From: Clostridiaceae bacterium
GTDB lineage: Bacteria; Bacillota; Clostridia; DSM-8532
Reading direction: 5' to 3'
DNA: 43,204 bases
Assembly: GCA_012719645.1 (NCBI GenBank)
Contig: JAAXZX010000069.1
Span: 1 to 43,204 of the forward strand
Below, in pieces: positions 41,136 through 43,204 of the stretch. Below the pieces are notes generated by a model. It was not told where the DNA came from, made no database searches, and worked only from the letters and a program-made list of their open reading frames with translations. The translations under genes were made by a program, and so were the position numbers. How positions within the stretch are numbered: position 1 is the stretch's first letter; each line of letters starts with the position of its first letter.

Positions 41136-43204
41136 TTACTTCATTAAGGTATTGCTCATGATGAAGGATGCGAATACGATGGAAACCATGGAAAGAAGCT
41201 TGATCAGGATGTTGATGGAAGGTCCTGATGTATCCTTGAAAGGATCGCCCACCGTATCGCCCACAACAGCTGCCTTATGCTGCTCAGAGCCTTTTCCGCC
41301 GAAGTTTCCGGCTTCTATATGCTTCTTCGCATTGTCCCATGCTCCGCCGCAGTTGGCCATCATGATGGCAAGTATGAACCCTGATACGGTCGCTCCGGCG
41401 AGCATACCCGCAACGCCGTTAACACCAAGGAGAAGACCTACAGCAATCGGAGCAATAATGGCAATAAGAGCGGGCAGCATCATTTCCTTCTGGGCAGCCC
41501 TGGTGCAGATATCCACGCAACTGGCGTAGTCGGGCTGTGCGGTTCCTTCCATGAGACCTACGATCTCCTTGAACTGTCTTCTTACTTCTACAACGATCTT
41601 CTGCGCTGCCCTGCCCACGGCTTCCATGGTGAGGGATGCGAACAGGAAAGGCAGTACGCTGCCTACAAACAATCCTACCAGCACGGGAGGATTAAGCAGG
41701 TCAAGTTTGAAAACAAAGCCGGGATTGAGGATTTTAATCTCTTCGGTATACGATGCGATAAGGGCCAGGGCCGTTAAAGCGGCGGATCCGATCGCAAAGC
41801 CCTTACCAGTTGCCGCTGTGGTATTTCCAAGGGAATCCAGCGCGTCGGTGCGTTCCCTGACCTCAGGAGGCAGGTGTGCCATTTCGGCAATACCGCCAGC
41901 ATTATCAGCCACAGGTCCATAAGCATCGGTGGCAAGCGTGATGCCAAGCGTGCTGAGCATACCGACAGCCGAGATTCCGACGCCATACAGACCCATGTTG
42001 AAGTTCTCTGCGCCTCCTGCCAGGAAGAAGCTTGCCAGAACGGCTGCGCCAACGATGATTACAGGAATGGCAGTTGACAGCATACCCAGGGACAAACCAC
42101 CGATTATGATGGTCGCAGGACCGGTCAAAGAGGTTTTTGCAAGTCCCCTGGTAGGTTTATAGGTATCCGATGTGAAGTATTCAGTTACAAAACCTATGAG
42201 ATTTCCAGCTATAAGTCCGCTGACGATTGCCCAGAATATACCCATGTTGTTGGGCAGCAAGCTGTTGACAAGGAAATAGGACGCTATGAAGATCAGGGCT
42301 GAACTGATATAAACACCGGTTCTCAAGGCTCTTAAAAGGACCTTCTGCTCTGCCTTTTCCCCGGAGCGCACGAAGAATGTGCCGATGATCGAGGCAATTA
42401 CGCCAATGCCCGCTATAACCAGGGGTACGGTTACTGCATTGACCTCGTCTGTGGCGGCAGCTGCCAGGGCGCAGGTGGAAACGATGGAACCAACATAGGA
42501 TTCGTAAAGGTCAGCGCCCATACCGGCAACGTCGCCGACGTTGTCACCGACGTTATCGGCAATAACGGCGGGGTTCCTGGGATCATCTTCAGGAATTCCC
42601 GCTTCAACCTTGCCAACCAGGTCCGCGCCCACGTCGGCTGCCTTGGTGAAGATACCGCCGCCTACACGGGCGAAGAGGGCCATGGAGCTGGCGCCCATAC
42701 CGAAGGTGAGCATGGCGCTTGTGATTTTCTGGATCTTCTCCGGATCAGCTCTGTAGAACCAATCGAGGAAGAAGTACCAGATACTGAGATCCAGCAGGCC
42801 GAGGCCAACAACAACCAAACCCATAACGGCGCCGCTGCTGAATGCTACGCGAAGTCCGCTGTTGAGGCTGGACCTTGCCGCGTTGGCGGTCCTGGAATTC
42901 GCCGCCGTGGCTATCTTCATGCCGAGGAATCCTGAAAGACCGGAGAAGAAACCGCCGGTCAGGAAAGCGAAGGGCACAAAGGGGGTAAGATGTCCTGTTA
43001 TGGCCAATGCTGCGAGAATTACAACCATTACTGCGAAGAATATTGCCACCCCTGAATACTGTCTTTTCAGGTAGGCGTTGGCACCCTGGCGGACTGCGTT
43101 AGCAATCCTTTTCATTTCGTCGGTGCCCTCGCTCTTTTTGATTACGCTGTATGCCAGGTAGCCGGCAAAGCACAGAGCGAGTACTGACCCTATTGGGGCG
43201 AGAA
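41136..43204 (-). CDS. hppA: Membrane-bound ion-translocating pyrophosphatase, 5' end outside the window
   Basis: The frame runs to the right edge; the ATG at 43113-43115 is internal, because sense codons upstream encode the family's first-helix region ([25 protein letters not shown]). About 689 residues are visible. The PPi-binding motif [11 protein letters not shown], the following [23 protein letters not shown] and the C-terminal [21 protein letters not shown] are intact. [16 protein letters not shown] carries Ala and Gly at the positions that mark the potassium-dependent class; potassium-independent enzymes have Lys and Thr there. It couples PPi hydrolysis to H+ or Na+ export; which ion cannot be decided by eye. 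Confidence 0.95.
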   Translation of the reverse strand, partial: LAPIGSVLALCFAGYLAYSVIKKSEGTDEMKRIANAVRQGANAYLKRQYSGVAIFFAVMVVILAALAITGHLTPFVPFAFLTGGFFSGLSGFLGMKIATAANSRTANAARSSLNSGLRVAFSSGAVMGLVVVGLGLLDLSIWYFFLDWFYRADPEKIQKITSAMLTFGMGASSMALFARVGGGIFTKAADVGADLVGKVEAGIPEDDPRNPAVIADNVGDNVGDVAGMGADLYESYVGSIVSTCALAAAATDEVNAVTVPLVIAGIGVIASIIGTFFVRSGEKAEQKVLLRALRTGVYISSALIFIASYFLVNSLLPNNMGIFWAIVSGLIAGNLIGFVTEYFTSDTYKPTRGLAKTSLTGPATIIIGGLSLGMLSTAIPVIIVGAAVLASFFLAGGAENFNMGLYGVGISAVGMLSTLGITLATDAYGPVADNAGGIAEMAHLPPEVRERTDALDSLGNTTAATGKGFAIGSAALTALALIASYTEEIKILNPGFVFKLDLLNPPVLVGLFVGSVLPFLFASLTMEAVGRAAQKIVVEVRRQFKEIVGLMEGTAQPDYASCVDICTRAAQKEMMLPALIAIIAPIAVGLLLGVNGVAGMLAGATVSGFILAIMMANCGGAWDNAKKHIEAGNFGGKGSEQHKAAVVGDTVGDPFKDTSGPSINILIKLLSMVSIVFASFIMSNTLMK

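Overview
The window looks like a chromosomal segment of an anaerobic, low-to-mid GC, Gram-positive bacterium of the class Clostridia. The evidence is a four-subunit 2-oxoacid:ferredoxin oxidoreductase, a membrane pyrophosphatase, SepF/DivIVA/YggT division genes, a class D-type sortase, strong AGGAGG-type ribosome binding sites, and frequent AGG (Arg) and ATA (Ile) codons. I cannot name the genus. The right end cuts through hppA, and the left end probably cuts through a TPR/coiled-coil membrane protein.

Layout. 1-7.3 kb: a TPR membrane protein; a korDABC operon; then a three-gene set resembling Bacillus subtilis ydjI-ydjG-ydjH (SPFH + zinc ribbons, zinc-ribbon membrane protein, TPM protein), without a pspA beside it. 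7.4-9.9 kb: an HD-GYP protein and queT on the minus strand, with a strongly structured leader before queT, and a divergent HD-domain protein. 10.1-12.4 kb: RNase R. 12.4-16.6 kb: five genes of uncertain role (MFS-like protein, 4-TM protein, mini membrane protein, exported domain protein with a TM anchor, Cys-cluster protein), bracketed by inverted copies of a dispersed GGGGACGGTTCC repeat. 16.6-17.8 kb: tRNA-Val(GAC) and a GMP synthetase that lacks the glutaminase domain. 17.8-21.2 kb: two paralogous UBA/DUF4342-type membrane proteins, an ArlR-like response regulator and its histidine kinase. 21.3-27 kb: TPR protein, PLP-dependent MGL-family protein, HlyD-like protein, yggS, sepF, yggT, divIVA. 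27.1-36.6 kb: htpG, queA, a LiaF-like membrane protein, tgt, yajC, rimM, trmD, rarA and a sortase. 36.7-40.4 kb: an AT-richer accessory stretch with a flavodoxin, a GNAT, an NTF2-like protein and a lipoprotein, mixed with at least four gene remnants. 40.4-43.2 kb: cutA and hppA on the minus strand, separated by repeat-rich DNA.

The most interesting signal is a shared regulatory element. The frame TTCTAAT-N5-TCTAATGG (two TCTAAT boxes 11 bp apart) occurs upstream of the UBA/DUF4342 + two-component operon (17831-17850) and again upstream of the LiaF-like gene between queA and tgt (30119-30138). In both places the first box starts exactly 49 nt before the -10 hexamer. An 11-bp direct repeat placed upstream of -35 is how OmpR-family regulators commonly bind. 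I infer that the regulator at 19057-19743 controls its own operon and the LiaF-like gene 12 kb away, forming a candidate cell-envelope response system made of UBA-type membrane proteins, a two-component system and a LiaF-like protein.

Other threads: queT, queA and tgt together indicate queuosine-precursor salvage. SepF, YggT and DivIVA form a division cluster with YggS. The 37-40 kb stretch is a decay zone in which promoters and leaders outlive their genes.
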